A DNA stretch of 17,118 bases from Alphaproteobacteria bacterium. Lineage in GTDB: Bacteria > Pseudomonadota > Alphaproteobacteria > Micavibrionales > Micavibrionaceae. Numbering within the stretch: the stretch's first letter is position 1; every line of letters starts with the position of its first letter. The position numbers were made by a program, and so were the translations under genes. The stretch spans positions 1-17,118 of the forward strand of contig JAUILO010000041.1 in the NCBI GenBank assembly GCA_030432775.1, in the 5' to 3' direction. Shown here piece by piece: positions 1 through 6,862 of the stretch. The notes beneath the pieces are model-generated. The model saw nothing but the letters and a program-made list of their open reading frames with translations, did no database searches and had not been told where the DNA came from.

Positions 1-381
1 ATTCGTGAGTCTAGCTTTGGTAAAACATGGCGTGACCAAACTGCTGTTAAGGATGTTAATGTTGCGGCGGGTACTTATAATCCGGTTGCGGTTGAATATG
101 TACCGGTCATGTATGCTGGTGGTGCAGTTAGTTATTTTACGCAAAAGGATGTTGTTAAACCTTATGATATGGATAGTGAAGATGGTCAGGCACTTCGTGA
201 GGCCGGATTGAAAATCGCCCAGAAAATTATTGATGATTATAATGATCCATCAAAATATATGCGCGAGCATTTCTATGATATGGCTGTAGAATTTATAGAA
301 GCCAATGGTGATAATGCACCGGCACGTCTATCACCGTTTAAATCAAACCAATTTACCGGACATAGCGTTCAGATTATTTGA
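1..381 (+). CDS. Tandem paralog family, copy 1 (5' end missing), unknown function
   Basis: The reading frame is open from the first base to the TGA at 379-381, giving 126 C-terminal residues. Aligned to the next two genes it begins at about residue 53 of copy 2, so roughly 50 N-terminal residues lie outside the window. Shared features include a W-R-D-x-T/S-x-x-K-D segment, then A-G-T-Y-N-P, then G-L-K-I-A followed by I-I-D-D-Y, and near the end an aromatic-rich A-x-E-F-I-E helix. The tail carries Q-F-T-G, which copy 3 matches with Q-F-S-G. No membrane segment or known catalytic motif is visible. I do not recognise the family. A good intrinsic terminator follows 13 bp after the stop, so this copy is transcribed separately from copy 2. 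Confidence 0.8.
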   Translation: MRESSFGKTWRDQTAVKDVNVAAGTYNPVAVEYVPVMYAGGAVSYFTQKDVVKPYDMDSEDGQALREAGLKIAQKIIDDYNDPSKYMREHFYDMAVEFIEANGDNAPARLSPFKSNQFTGHSVQII

Positions 382-393
382 ATAACGATTTAC

Positions 394-424
394 CAAAACG
401 GCCTGCTTCCTAGGCCGTTTTTTT
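394..424 (+). terminator. Rho-independent terminator after paralog copy 1
   Basis: Arms AAAACGGCC (395-403) and GGCCGTTTT (413-421) pair perfectly around a 9-nt loop that can close by one further T-A pair. The right arm runs into seven T residues (418-424). It starts 13 bp after the copy 1 stop. This separates copy 1 from copy 2. Confidence 0.85.
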
Positions 425-477
425 ATGCTTTTATGGCACGTTAAAGTTGGAGGAGCTGGTATTGCCTGAGTGTTCAA

Positions 478-508
478 TTGACATAATGATGGTGCTGTGC
501 AATATAAT
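478..508 (+). promoter_or_regulatory. Sigma70-type promoter of paralog copy 2
   Basis: TTGACA at 478-483 and TATAAT at 503-508 are both perfect consensus hexamers, 19 bp apart. An alternative -10, CAATAT at 500-505, would give a 16-bp spacer. The same pattern, TTGACATA then GTGCAATAT starting 19 bases after its first base, occurs before copy 3. The promoter lies inside the upstream open frame that could extend copy 2 to 447, which supports the start at 573. Confidence 0.6.
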
Positions 509-572
509 GATGCCTAGCGAAAAAGACCAACAGAAATACTATGTCAGAATAAGAACAGATAGGGAGGATAAC

Positions 573-1124
573 ATGTCTAAAGAGAATAATGAGGGTGGCT
601 TACAGGGGGCATGGAATAAAGCTGCCTCAGCAATTAAACAGGTATATATAGCCTTACGAAAAGAATTTTATAAACCGTCCAGTATTGATGTGGAAGGTAC
701 AACATATATGTTTCTGGACGATGCGGTGATCCGCCAAGTGCCGCCTCGTAAAAGCTGGCGCGATAGAACAAGTGCCAAGGATATTGATTTGGAGGCAGGA
801 ACGTATAACCCGTCTAGCCTGGAAGTTGTTGTAACGCGCGGCGGACCGATTGATTGCTGGGATGTTGATAGGAAAACTGTACTGCCATTGGATATGAGTG
901 ATGAAGAGTTGCTGGCTGTTAAAAAAGCAGGCGTAAAACTGGCTTCGAATATTATGGATGATTATGCTGGTTATATTGCCACAGGTAATGACAAATCCAA
1001 TTGCTACCAAGACCGTCTATATCGCGCCGCTAGTGCGTTTGTTGAAAAATATGGCGCAGAAACCGGACTTGATAAAACTCTGTCCAGCGCGGCTCCACAA
1101 CGCCTGTCTGTAAGTAAGCCATAA
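573..1124 (+). CDS. Tandem paralog family, copy 2, unknown function
   Basis: Predicted product of 183 residues. The ATG at 573 was chosen because a strong ribosome binding site (AGGGAGGA, 561-568) lies just upstream and the N-terminus then matches copy 3. The frame is open back to 447, but that extension overlaps the promoter and has no counterpart in copy 3. The protein looks soluble: there is no signal peptide or membrane helix. Regions shared with copy 3 are an N-terminal helix (L-Q-x-A-W-x-K-A, residues 10-18), G-x-T-Y-x-F (42-47), I-R-Q (53-55), A-K-D-I (68-71), E-A-G-T-Y-N-P (74-80), G-V-K-L-A then M-D-D-Y (120-131) and D-R-L-Y-R (147-151). By eye, roughly half the aligned positions match copy 3. 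No known fold or active site was recognised. It sits between its own promoter and a terminator-like hairpin. Confidence 0.85.
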   Translation: MSKENNEGGLQGAWNKAASAIKQVYIALRKEFYKPSSIDVEGTTYMFLDDAVIRQVPPRKSWRDRTSAKDIDLEAGTYNPSSLEVVVTRGGPIDCWDVDRKTVLPLDMSDEELLAVKKAGVKLASNIMDDYAGYIATGNDKSNCYQDRLYRAASAFVEKYGAETGLDKTLSSAAPQRLSVSKP

Positions 1125-1211
1125 TCGAGCGCCTATAGGCCTATAAAAAGCGCCAGCATATAAGCTCTATGATACGTCTATAGTGGCTCGTCTATCTGAA
1201 TCGAATGAAAC

Positions 1212-1244
1212 GCGACCAGCATTAAATCGTTAAGGGTCGCTTTT
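1212..1244 (+). terminator. Possible terminator after paralog copy 2
   Basis: GCGACC (1212-1217) pairs with GGTCGC (1235-1240), followed directly by TTTT. The loop is long (17 nt) and the hairpin starts 87 bp after the copy 2 stop, so this is a moderate candidate only. Confidence 0.4.
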
Positions 1245-1310
1245 CGTTCCTGTATGGCTGAATATGCCTCATATTCTGTGCCGCCCCAATACATATGCTC
1301 TGTTATCAAA

Positions 1311-1338
1311 TTGACATAGTCATAACGGCGTGCAATAT
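1311..1338 (+). promoter_or_regulatory. Probable promoter of paralog copy 3, matching that of copy 2
   Basis: A perfect TTGACA (1311-1316) is followed by TA and, in exact register with the copy 2 promoter, by GTGCAATAT at 1330-1338. The -10 is probably CAATAT (1333-1338, 16-bp spacer), because TATAAT is not preserved here. The sequence just before the -35 is also similar in the two copies (TGTT, then TCAA, then TTGACATA). It lies 51 bp before the copy 3 start. Confidence 0.55.
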
Positions 1339-1389
1339 GGTTACAAGAAATAATAATAATAAAAATATTGATAAACAGTGTGAGGTGAC

Positions 1390-1971
1390 ATGGGTCTCGA
1401 AAGTAAAGAAAATGCAAGTTTTCTGCAAAGCGCTTGGCATAAAGCGGTTTCGTTGCTTAGCAATACATATACGGCGATTAAAAAAGACTTATATAACCTG
1501 CCAATGTTAAAGGCAGGTGGAAAGACATATGAATTTCGGGAAAATGCGATTATAAGACAGATCACCCATAGACCGGGTGATCATTGGACCAGCCGTATTA
1601 CCGCTAAGGATATTAATCTTGATGCCCGAACCTATACCCCTGCACGGATGGAATATGTTGCTGTCCGGGGCGGCTCGGCCGAAAGCTGGGTGATGTATGA
1701 AAATGATGTCCGGCCGCTCAAGGTGCGAGCTGCCGAGCTTGAAGTCATAAAAGAGTCAGGTGTTAAGCTGGCTCATCAGATTATAGATGATTACATGGGC
1801 TATTCTGCGTCTTCTTCTGACACGTCGGATCGTTACCATGATCGTCTGTATCGCGATGCGGTGGAATTTGTTGATAAATATGGCGCTGAAGTTGATGCAA
1901 AAAATACGGCTCATCACGGGCAATCTATACAGTCAATGAACCGCAGCCAATTTTCAGGTCGCAAACCGTAA
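1390..1971 (+). CDS. Tandem paralog family, copy 3, unknown function
   Basis: Predicted product of 193 residues. The ATG at 1390 is preceded by GAGG (1382-1385), and the N-terminus then lines up with copy 2 (S-K-E-N, then L-Q-x-A-W-x-K-A). Family landmarks are G-K-T-Y-E-F (44-49), I-R-Q (55-57), T-A-K-D-I-N-L-D (71-78), T-Y-T-P (81-84), R-G-G (93-95), G-V-K-L-A (124-128), I-I-D-D-Y (131-135), D-R-L-Y-R-D-A (151-157) and a C-terminal Q-F-S-G (187-190) shared with copy 1. It looks soluble, with alternating helical segments. A weak hairpin overlapping the stop (AAACC 1963-1967, GGTTT 1973-1977, then TT) may end transcription. The gene converges on trpA with a 19-bp gap. The function is unknown. 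Confidence 0.85.
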   Translation: MGLESKENASFLQSAWHKAVSLLSNTYTAIKKDLYNLPMLKAGGKTYEFRENAIIRQITHRPGDHWTSRITAKDINLDARTYTPARMEYVAVRGGSAESWVMYENDVRPLKVRAAELEVIKESGVKLAHQIIDDYMGYSASSSDTSDRYHDRLYRDAVEFVDKYGAEVDAKNTAHHGQSIQSMNRSQFSGRKP

Positions 1972-1990
1972 GGGTTTTTCATATTCTTCT

Positions 1991-2791
1991 TTATGCTTGA
2001 ATGGCACCGGCCAAAGCGTTGACTTGTTCTGACAGGTCAGTGATGCTTTTCTCCGCGCTTTCGAATTTTTCAATTGTATCGACTAATGCCGAACCGACGA
2101 CAATGCCGTCTGCAACTTCGCTCATTGTTTTTGCGTCATCAGGTGTCTTGATCCCAAAACCGACAACAATCGGCATATCGGTCTTTTGACGTATTTGTGT
2201 GATATGTGACCCAACAGTTTGCACGTCAGCACTCTTCGTTCCCGTCACACCGGCGATAGAAACATAGTATAAAAAACCACTAGCGCTATTCAATATCAGA
2301 TCAAGACGCGCAGGGTCAGTGGTTGGTGTGACGAGCCGTATCAGATCCAGTCCGGACTTTCGCATCGGTTCGTTCAGTTCTGAATCTTCCTCGGGTGGAA
2401 CGTCAACTATAATTAGTCCGTCAACCCCGGATTCCTTGGCTTCCAAAACAAAACGCTCCGTCCCATAATGGTGGATTGGGTTGAAATAACCCATCAATAC
2501 AATAGGCGTTGACGCATCAATGACGCGGAATGACTTCACGATTTGAAGCGTCTTGATCAGTGTTGCGCCGGCGTTCAGAGCGCGAATATTTGCGCGCTGT
2601 ATTGAAGGGCCGTCGGCCATCGGGTCACTGAAGGGCATTCCTAGTTCAATGATGTCCGCACCACTCTTTGAAAGTTGTTTTACGATATCATCAGAAGTTT
2701 GATGGTCCGGATCACCTGCCGTCACAAAAGTGACCAGTGCTTTTTTGTTTTGTTCCTTAAGGTCTGAAAATACTTTTTCTATACGGCTCAT
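1991..2791 (-). CDS. trpA: Tryptophan synthase alpha chain
   Basis: The alpha subunit of the TrpA2B2 complex cleaves indole-3-glycerol phosphate to indole and glyceraldehyde 3-phosphate, the step before indole is channelled to TrpB. At 266 residues it has the usual family length. Catalytic Glu49 and Asp60 are both present, in I-I-E-L-G-M-P-F-S-D-P-M-A-D-G-P. The phosphate-binding G-F-G-I and G-S-A-L segments are near the C-terminus. The frame is open upstream to 2947, but that would add 52 non-family residues overlapping the GyrI-like gene. The start M-S-R-I-E-K at 2791 fits the family, although its ribosome binding site is weak. It is the last gene of the trp cluster here, 64 bp after the GyrI-like gene, behind an A/C-rich unstructured stretch. 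Confidence 0.96.
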   Translation of the reverse strand: MSRIEKVFSDLKEQNKKALVTFVTAGDPDHQTSDDIVKQLSKSGADIIELGMPFSDPMADGPSIQRANIRALNAGATLIKTLQIVKSFRVIDASTPIVLMGYFNPIHHYGTERFVLEAKESGVDGLIIVDVPPEEDSELNEPMRKSGLDLIRLVTPTTDPARLDLILNSASGFLYYVSIAGVTGTKSADVQTVGSHITQIRQKTDMPIVVGFGIKTPDDAKTMSEVADGIVVGSALVDTIEKFESAEKSITDLSEQVNALAGAIQA

Positions 2792-2855
2792 TGTCTTTAT
2801 ACCATCTGTGTCATTTTGATGTGTTTTGTGGGGTTTGTTTTGTTTATCTATGGTT

Positions 2856-3362
2856 TTAATCTTTGATAGCGATATTGATAAGGGCTTCGTGAAGTCCGGC
2901 TTCGTAAAAACGTGGACCGTACACTTCGAAGTCAGACGTAAATTCACGTTTTAAATCTGACCCCCACACTGTTTCCCAGGTTTTGATAATTGCGCGGGGT
3001 TGTTCGCCTCTGGCGCGGAACAGGGCATATGCACCGGACGGAACCGTATGTGCGACCATACCTTCAGGAAGTTTATCTGGCATAGTTTCAACCTGACACC
3101 CGATAACGAGTCTGAAGGGCTGGGTGTTGTCACCTTCATAATCGGTGTAGATAGCAAAGATGTAATCTTTGTTTGTAATGCCCGGTATGTTGTCTTGCAC
3201 TTGTTCTGTGGCAAATCTTTGCCATAGGGCGTTTATATCATCAACGGCCTTGTCGTCTTTGTTGGATGTGACGACATCAATACCAATAATCGTAAAGGCA
3301 TCCTGTTGAATTTTCTCATATATGGTTTTCTTTTCCATACTGACTGTATTTGCCTGATCCAT
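2856..3362 (-). CDS. GyrI-like / AraC effector-binding-domain protein inside the trp cluster
   Basis: This 168-residue single-domain protein resembles the GyrI-like, effector-binding domain family (BmrR and Rob C-terminal type, and integron cassette proteins). The signature is visible at about 67-150: Y-I-F-A-I-Y-T-D-Y-E-G-D, then P-F-R-L-V-I-G-C, then P-E-G-M-V, then V-P-S-G-A-Y-A-L-F, then T-W-x-x-V-W, then D-F-E-V-Y. These domains bind small, often lipophilic ligands or act as stand-alone modulators. There is no DNA-binding domain. The start at 3362 has GGAAG about 10 nt upstream; a second Met at residue 9 is less likely. It lies between trpB (51-bp gap) and trpA (64-bp gap) on the same strand, so it is probably cotranscribed. 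A role in sensing an aromatic metabolite is a guess from position only. Confidence 0.85.
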   Translation of the reverse strand: MDQANTVSMEKKTIYEKIQQDAFTIIGIDVVTSNKDDKAVDDINALWQRFATEQVQDNIPGITNKDYIFAIYTDYEGDNTQPFRLVIGCQVETMPDKLPEGMVAHTVPSGAYALFRARGEQPRAIIKTWETVWGSDLKREFTSDFEVYGPRFYEAGLHEALINIAIKD

Positions 3363-3413
3363 AATGTCTTATCTTCCGGTTGAGGTGCGAAGTATTATAT
3401 GCTGTTTATAATT

Positions 3414-4622
3414 TTATATAGTCACGCCCAATTTATCGGCAACGGTAAATATGTCTTTATCGCCGCGCCCACATAAGTTCATGACAAGAATATGATCAGC
3501 AGGTAATTTTGGCGCCATTTTGATGACATGGGCGAAGGCGTGGGACGGTTCAAGCGCGGGTATAATCCCTTCTAGCTTAGAGCAGAGCTGGAATGCCTCA
3601 AGAGCCTCGTCATCTGTGACAGATACGTATTCAACGCGCTTTTGGTCGTGAAGCCCTGCATGTTCGGGGCCAATTCCCGGATAATCGAGCCCAGCGGAAA
3701 TAGAGTGTGCTTCGGTGATTTGGCCATCGTCATCTTGCAGGAAGTAACTTCGCATACCGTGCAATATGCCGGCGGATCCGCCTGTAATACTGGCGGCATG
3801 TTGGTCTGTATTAACGCCATGGCCGCCCGCTTCAACGCCAACAAGGCGTGTGTCTTTGTCATCCAGGAATGGATAGAATAAGCCCATTGCGTTTGATCCG
3901 CCGCCAATACATGCCACAAGACTATCAGGCATACGGCCTTCGCGTTCCATGATTTGTTCTTTGACTTCCTTACCAATAACGGACTGGAAATCACGAACCA
4001 TTTCCGGATATGGGTGCGGTCCTGCAACCGTTCCGATAATGTAGAATGTGTCATCTACATGAGACACCCAGTGGCGAAGTGCTTCGTTCATGGCATCTTT
4101 TAACGTTGCCGAACCGGATGTTACCGGCACAACTTCCGCACCCAGTAATTTCATGCGGAATACATTTGGTTTTTGGCGCTCTACATCTTCTGCGCCCATG
4201 AACACGGTACAAGGCAAATCAAATAATGCACAAACCGTTGCGGTGGCAACGCCATGCTGGCCGGCGCCGGTTTCGGCAATAATGCGGGTCTTCCCCATTT
4301 TTTTTGCGAGTAAGACCTGTCCCAGACAATGGTTGATTTTGTGTGCGCCAGTATGGTTTAGCTCATCACGTTTGAAATAAATTTTCGCACCGCCTAAATG
4401 TTTTGTAGTTGCTTCGGCATAATAAAGCGGGCTTGGGCGTCCGACATAATCTTTGGATAAATAATTGAACTGATCCCAGAATGTCTGATCGGTCTTGATT
4501 TCGTTATAGGCTTTTTCAACGCTCAGGATTAATGGCATGAGGGTCTCGGCGACATAACGTCCGCCATATATGCCAAAATGGCCATTTTCATCAGGGCCGT
4601 GTTTAAAGCTGTTCTGGGTCAT
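3414..4622 (-). CDS. trpB: Tryptophan synthase beta chain
   Basis: The PLP-dependent beta subunit condenses indole with L-serine to give L-tryptophan. At 402 residues it has the normal length. The PLP-binding lysine is Lys95 in T-G-A-H-K-I-N-H, catalytic Glu117 lies in A-E-T-G-A-G-Q-H-G, and the phosphate-binding loop G-G-G-S-N-A-M-G is present. The N-terminus (G-x-F-G-I-Y-G-G-R-Y-V-A-E-T-L-M-P) is typical of TrpB1. It follows trpF by 84 bp and precedes the GyrI-like gene. The upstream ribosome binding site is weak, so translation may depend partly on the operon context. Confidence 0.98.
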   Translation of the reverse strand: MTQNSFKHGPDENGHFGIYGGRYVAETLMPLILSVEKAYNEIKTDQTFWDQFNYLSKDYVGRPSPLYYAEATTKHLGGAKIYFKRDELNHTGAHKINHCLGQVLLAKKMGKTRIIAETGAGQHGVATATVCALFDLPCTVFMGAEDVERQKPNVFRMKLLGAEVVPVTSGSATLKDAMNEALRHWVSHVDDTFYIIGTVAGPHPYPEMVRDFQSVIGKEVKEQIMEREGRMPDSLVACIGGGSNAMGLFYPFLDDKDTRLVGVEAGGHGVNTDQHAASITGGSAGILHGMRSYFLQDDDGQITEAHSISAGLDYPGIGPEHAGLHDQKRVEYVSVTDDEALEAFQLCSKLEGIIPALEPSHAFAHVIKMAPKLPADHILVMNLCGRGDKDIFTVADKLGVTI

Positions 4623-4706
4623 TTTTGTGTTCTTTGTTTCGTTACTACGGGATGTACGTTATCCCTATGTGGTTGTATGGATTTACGCTAGTTGTATATT
4701 GTGTAA

Positions 4707-5357
4707 CTAGTCGTAATGAGTCTGTTTGATAGTTTCAATAAATTCTTTTATTTTTTGCGGGCATTTGATACCGGGTGCTGTTTCGAGTCCGCTGGACAGG
4801 TCTACAACATTTGGCCGCAACATCAATAACGCATCGGGTACGTTATCTTTGTTCAGACCGCCAGCCAGCATCCATGGGCGCGGGCTTTGATATCCTTCAA
4901 GCAGGCTCCAGTCAAAAGTACGACCCATCCCGCCCGTCATTTTGTTAATATTCGGGCCAGGCTTGGCATCAAATAAGAACCATTCAACGTCTTTGTAATA
5001 AGAAGGGATTTTGTGGAGGCTTTTTTTGGATTCAATTGGGAAGGCTTTGATGATTGGTAGTCCGGACATTGCTTTAATCTCACGCACGCGTTCCGGCGTT
5101 TCACAGCCGTGAAGCTGGATCATATCAAGTTTTACTTGATCAAGAGTGTTTGTGATTTTCTCGTCCGATGCATTAACAAATAAGCCAACAAATTCAATCT
5201 CGCCGATATAAGGCGCAATGAGCTTTGCGGCATCTTCAGGCTTAATAGAGCGCGGGGACGGGGAATAAAAGACAAGGCCGATATATTTAACTTGGTGCTT
5301 AATGGCAGCTTCAATAGCATCCGCAGTGGTGACGCCGCATATTTTTATGTCGATCAT
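4707..5357 (-). CDS. trpF: Phosphoribosylanthranilate isomerase
   Basis: This enzyme catalyses the Amadori rearrangement of N-(5-phosphoribosyl)anthranilate to the carboxyphenylamino-deoxyribulose phosphate in tryptophan synthesis. At 216 residues it is a stand-alone TIM barrel of normal length. The catalytic base Cys7 lies in K-I-C-G and the acid Asp130 in L-F-D-A. Phosphate-binding loops include A-G-G-L near 166 and the V-D-L-S-S-G-x-E segment near 186-193. It is the first gene of trpF-trpB-(GyrI-like)-trpA and has the only clear promoter of the cluster, at 5544-5572. Confidence 0.97.
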   Translation of the reverse strand: MIDIKICGVTTADAIEAAIKHQVKYIGLVFYSPSPRSIKPEDAAKLIAPYIGEIEFVGLFVNASDEKITNTLDQVKLDMIQLHGCETPERVREIKAMSGLPIIKAFPIESKKSLHKIPSYYKDVEWFLFDAKPGPNINKMTGGMGRTFDWSLLEGYQSPRPWMLAGGLNKDNVPDALLMLRPNVVDLSSGLETAPGIKCPQKIKEFIETIKQTHYD

Positions 5358-5393
5358 GGATCTATTTGATTCTCTTGTTTAAAGGTTGTACTT

Positions 5394-5416
5394 CATAGTG
5401 ACTGCCACCCACTATG
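5394..5416 (-). promoter_or_regulatory. Hairpin in the trpF leader
   Basis: CATAGTG (5394-5400) and CACTATG (5410-5416) are perfect 7-bp arms around a 9-nt loop, 37 bp upstream of the trpF start. The arm 5392-5398 could instead pair with a second copy of its complement at about 5418-5424. Two alternative pairings would suit leader-based control, but no run of Trp codons or T-rich terminator is visible. Function is unproven. Confidence 0.35.
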
Positions 5417-5543
5417 ACTATGAATATCTTTTCAGGGTTTATCCCTTTTTAAATGACTGTGTTACCAATTTATTCGAATAACGCGCACAGCATAAACTAT
5501 GTGTATGACAAGGTAACCCAAATTCTTATCAAATATGGATCGG

Positions 5544-5572
5544 AGTGTATTAATCTGTTAATACTCTGTCAA
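5544..5572 (-). promoter_or_regulatory. Sigma70-type promoter of the trpF operon
   Basis: Read on the minus strand, TTGACA (complement of 5567-5572, perfect -35) is followed after exactly 17 bp by TACACT (complement of 5544-5549, 4 of 6 matches to the -10). Transcription would start near 5537, leaving a leader of about 180 nt before trpF. Confidence 0.6.
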
Positions 5573-5657
5573 GCATTTTCCATATAAATATACTTTTGAT
5601 GTGTATTTTATTGGTAATGCTATTTGTGTAAATCTATGAATATAAAATATGCGTTTT

Positions 5658-5906
5658 TTAACCGAGCCTTACCTTAAGCGTCAGTATGGTTCCGGCAAGC
5701 GCGAAGGTCAATACGTTCCACATAAGAAGTGGCAGGCTATTGATCATGATGCCGTATAAAATCCATAAGAATACACCGGCCACAAAGGCAGAATACATGA
5801 TCAGCGAAATCGACTCTGTTTGCCGTGTTCGTATAATTTTTATTGCCTGTGGTAAGAAACTTAAAGTCGTCAAGAAACCTGCGAAAAGACCAACAATCTC
5901 TAGCAT
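5658..5906 (-). CDS. SemiSWEET-type PQ-loop transporter
   Basis: This 82-residue membrane protein is the size of one three-helix SemiSWEET (PQ-loop / MtN3-like) unit; such units dimerise to form a sugar transport path in the inner membrane. The first helix carries the P-Q dipeptide at 19-20 (S-F-L-P-Q). Helix 2 spans about 36-53. Helix 3 spans about 58-77 and starts with the conserved W-N pair (63-64). The start at 5906 was chosen because a full AGGAGG (complement of 5912-5917) lies 6 nt upstream; a Met nine codons earlier lacks this. It sits alone between pyrF and trpF, where the usual alphaproteobacterial order has no transporter. The substrate cannot be told from the sequence. Confidence 0.88.
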   Translation of the reverse strand: MLEIVGLFAGFLTTLSFLPQAIKIIRTRQTESISLIMYSAFVAGVFLWILYGIMINSLPLLMWNVLTFALAGTILTLKVRLG

Positions 5907-6056
5907 AAAACACCTCCTGCCCATAACGGTCATGTGTGATGAAGCGCAAAATAATTACCCAAAATCGCCCATGAATTCTATGATCATGTTGCAATGCAAT
6001 ATTACTATATTAACATTTTAAATACAAAGATATTAATGCGATAGAAAGTTGCTATT

Positions 6057-6791
6057 TTATCTGCAAATCTGCTTCAAAATATCCTGCGCCGCCTGTGCGG
6101 GATCATCAGATTGCGTGATGGGGCGCCCAATGACCAAATGACTGGCGCCAGCGTTAATGGCTTGCGCCGGGCTCATTATACGTTTTTGGTCGTCACTGCC
6201 GTTTTCGTGGCTCTGTGGGCGTATGCCCGGCACCATCAGGATGAAATCATCACCGCAAACTTGTCGAACTTGGGTAATCTCGTGCGGTGAACAAACAATA
6301 CCGTCAAGTCCGGCGTCCTGAGTTAGCTTTGCAAGCTGTACTACTTGTTGTGCCGAATTACCGCGATAGCCGATCTCATCAAGATTTTCGTCGCTCAGGC
6401 TGGTCAGTATTGTCACCGCCAGCACTTTGGGTGCGCTTACGCCCAATCGATCCGCTTCATCAATTGCCGCTTTCTTGGCTGCCCGCATCATTTCTGCGCC
6501 GCCGCTGGCATGAACATTAATATATTGAACCTGTAGCGGTACCGCCGCTTTAACGGCCTGTGCAACAGTATTTGGAATGTCATGGTATTTTAGATCTAGA
6601 AAAATCGATAAATCCGGATGGGCATCGCGTATAATTCTCACGCCTTGTGGTCCGTGGGCGTTGAAGAACTGTAAACCGAGCTTTATACAGCAATTAACCG
6701 CCGCCAGGCTGTTGCTAAGGGCTTTTGCTTTATCCAGATCATCTGTGTCTATGGAGCAATATATGGGGTCTGTCGGGGCTGTATTCATCAT
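6057..6791 (-). CDS. pyrF: Orotidine 5'-phosphate decarboxylase
   Basis: This enzyme decarboxylates OMP to UMP, the last step of de novo UMP synthesis. At 244 residues it is a standard TIM-barrel OMPDC. The catalytic Asp-Lys-Asp cluster is D66, K68 and D71 in F-L-D-L-K-Y-H-D-I-P. The phosphate-binding segment L-V-I-G-R-P-I near 220-227 is present. Two consecutive Met codons open the frame and either may be the start; the ribosome binding site is poor. It lies 71 bp downstream of the LapA-like gene on the same strand, as in many alphaproteobacteria, and is probably transcribed with it. Confidence 0.96.
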   Translation of the reverse strand: MMNTAPTDPIYCSIDTDDLDKAKALSNSLAAVNCCIKLGLQFFNAHGPQGVRIIRDAHPDLSIFLDLKYHDIPNTVAQAVKAAVPLQVQYINVHASGGAEMMRAAKKAAIDEADRLGVSAPKVLAVTILTSLSDENLDEIGYRGNSAQQVVQLAKLTQDAGLDGIVCSPHEITQVRQVCGDDFILMVPGIRPQSHENGSDDQKRIMSPAQAINAGASHLVIGRPITQSDDPAQAAQDILKQICR

Positions 6792-6862
6792 CGTATCTCT
6801 GTATGGTTGGTTGTCGCATCTGGAGCGGGTGATTGCCAGTATCTTTTTGTTACCTAGGGACG

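Larger units (their letters stand above)
5358..5657. other. Intergenic region between the SemiSWEET gene and trpF
   Basis: This 300-bp stretch has no convincing gene. It holds the trpF promoter (5544-5572) and a leader of about 180 nt. The leader contains a hairpin (5394-5416) and distant GTTACC (5461-5466) and GGTAAC (5512-5517) arms. The part from 5573 to 5657 is AT-rich sequence downstream of the SemiSWEET stop, and I see no clear terminator in it. Confidence 0.6.

Noticed and set aside
447..572. Upstream extension of paralog copy 2 to an ATG at 447
   Set aside because: It overlaps a consensus promoter, has no counterpart in copy 3, and the ATG at 573 has a strong ribosome binding site.
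654..1010. 118-codon minus-strand open frame opposite paralog copy 2
   Set aside because: It is antisense to a gene with clear family conservation, and I see no ribosome binding site or recognisable domain.
1128..1154. AGCGCC direct repeat flanking the palindrome TATAGGCCTATA after paralog copy 2
   Set aside because: The repeat units are direct, not inverted, and the palindrome is AT-rich without a T-tract, so it is neither a good terminator nor a mobile-element end.
2792..2947. 52-residue N-terminal extension of TrpA
   Set aside because: It overlaps the GyrI-like gene, does not look like TrpA, and the core starting at 2791 has the normal family length.
5461..5537. Trp leader peptide for attenuation
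   Set aside because: The short frames in the leader contain no Trp codons and no terminator hairpin with a T-tract is present.
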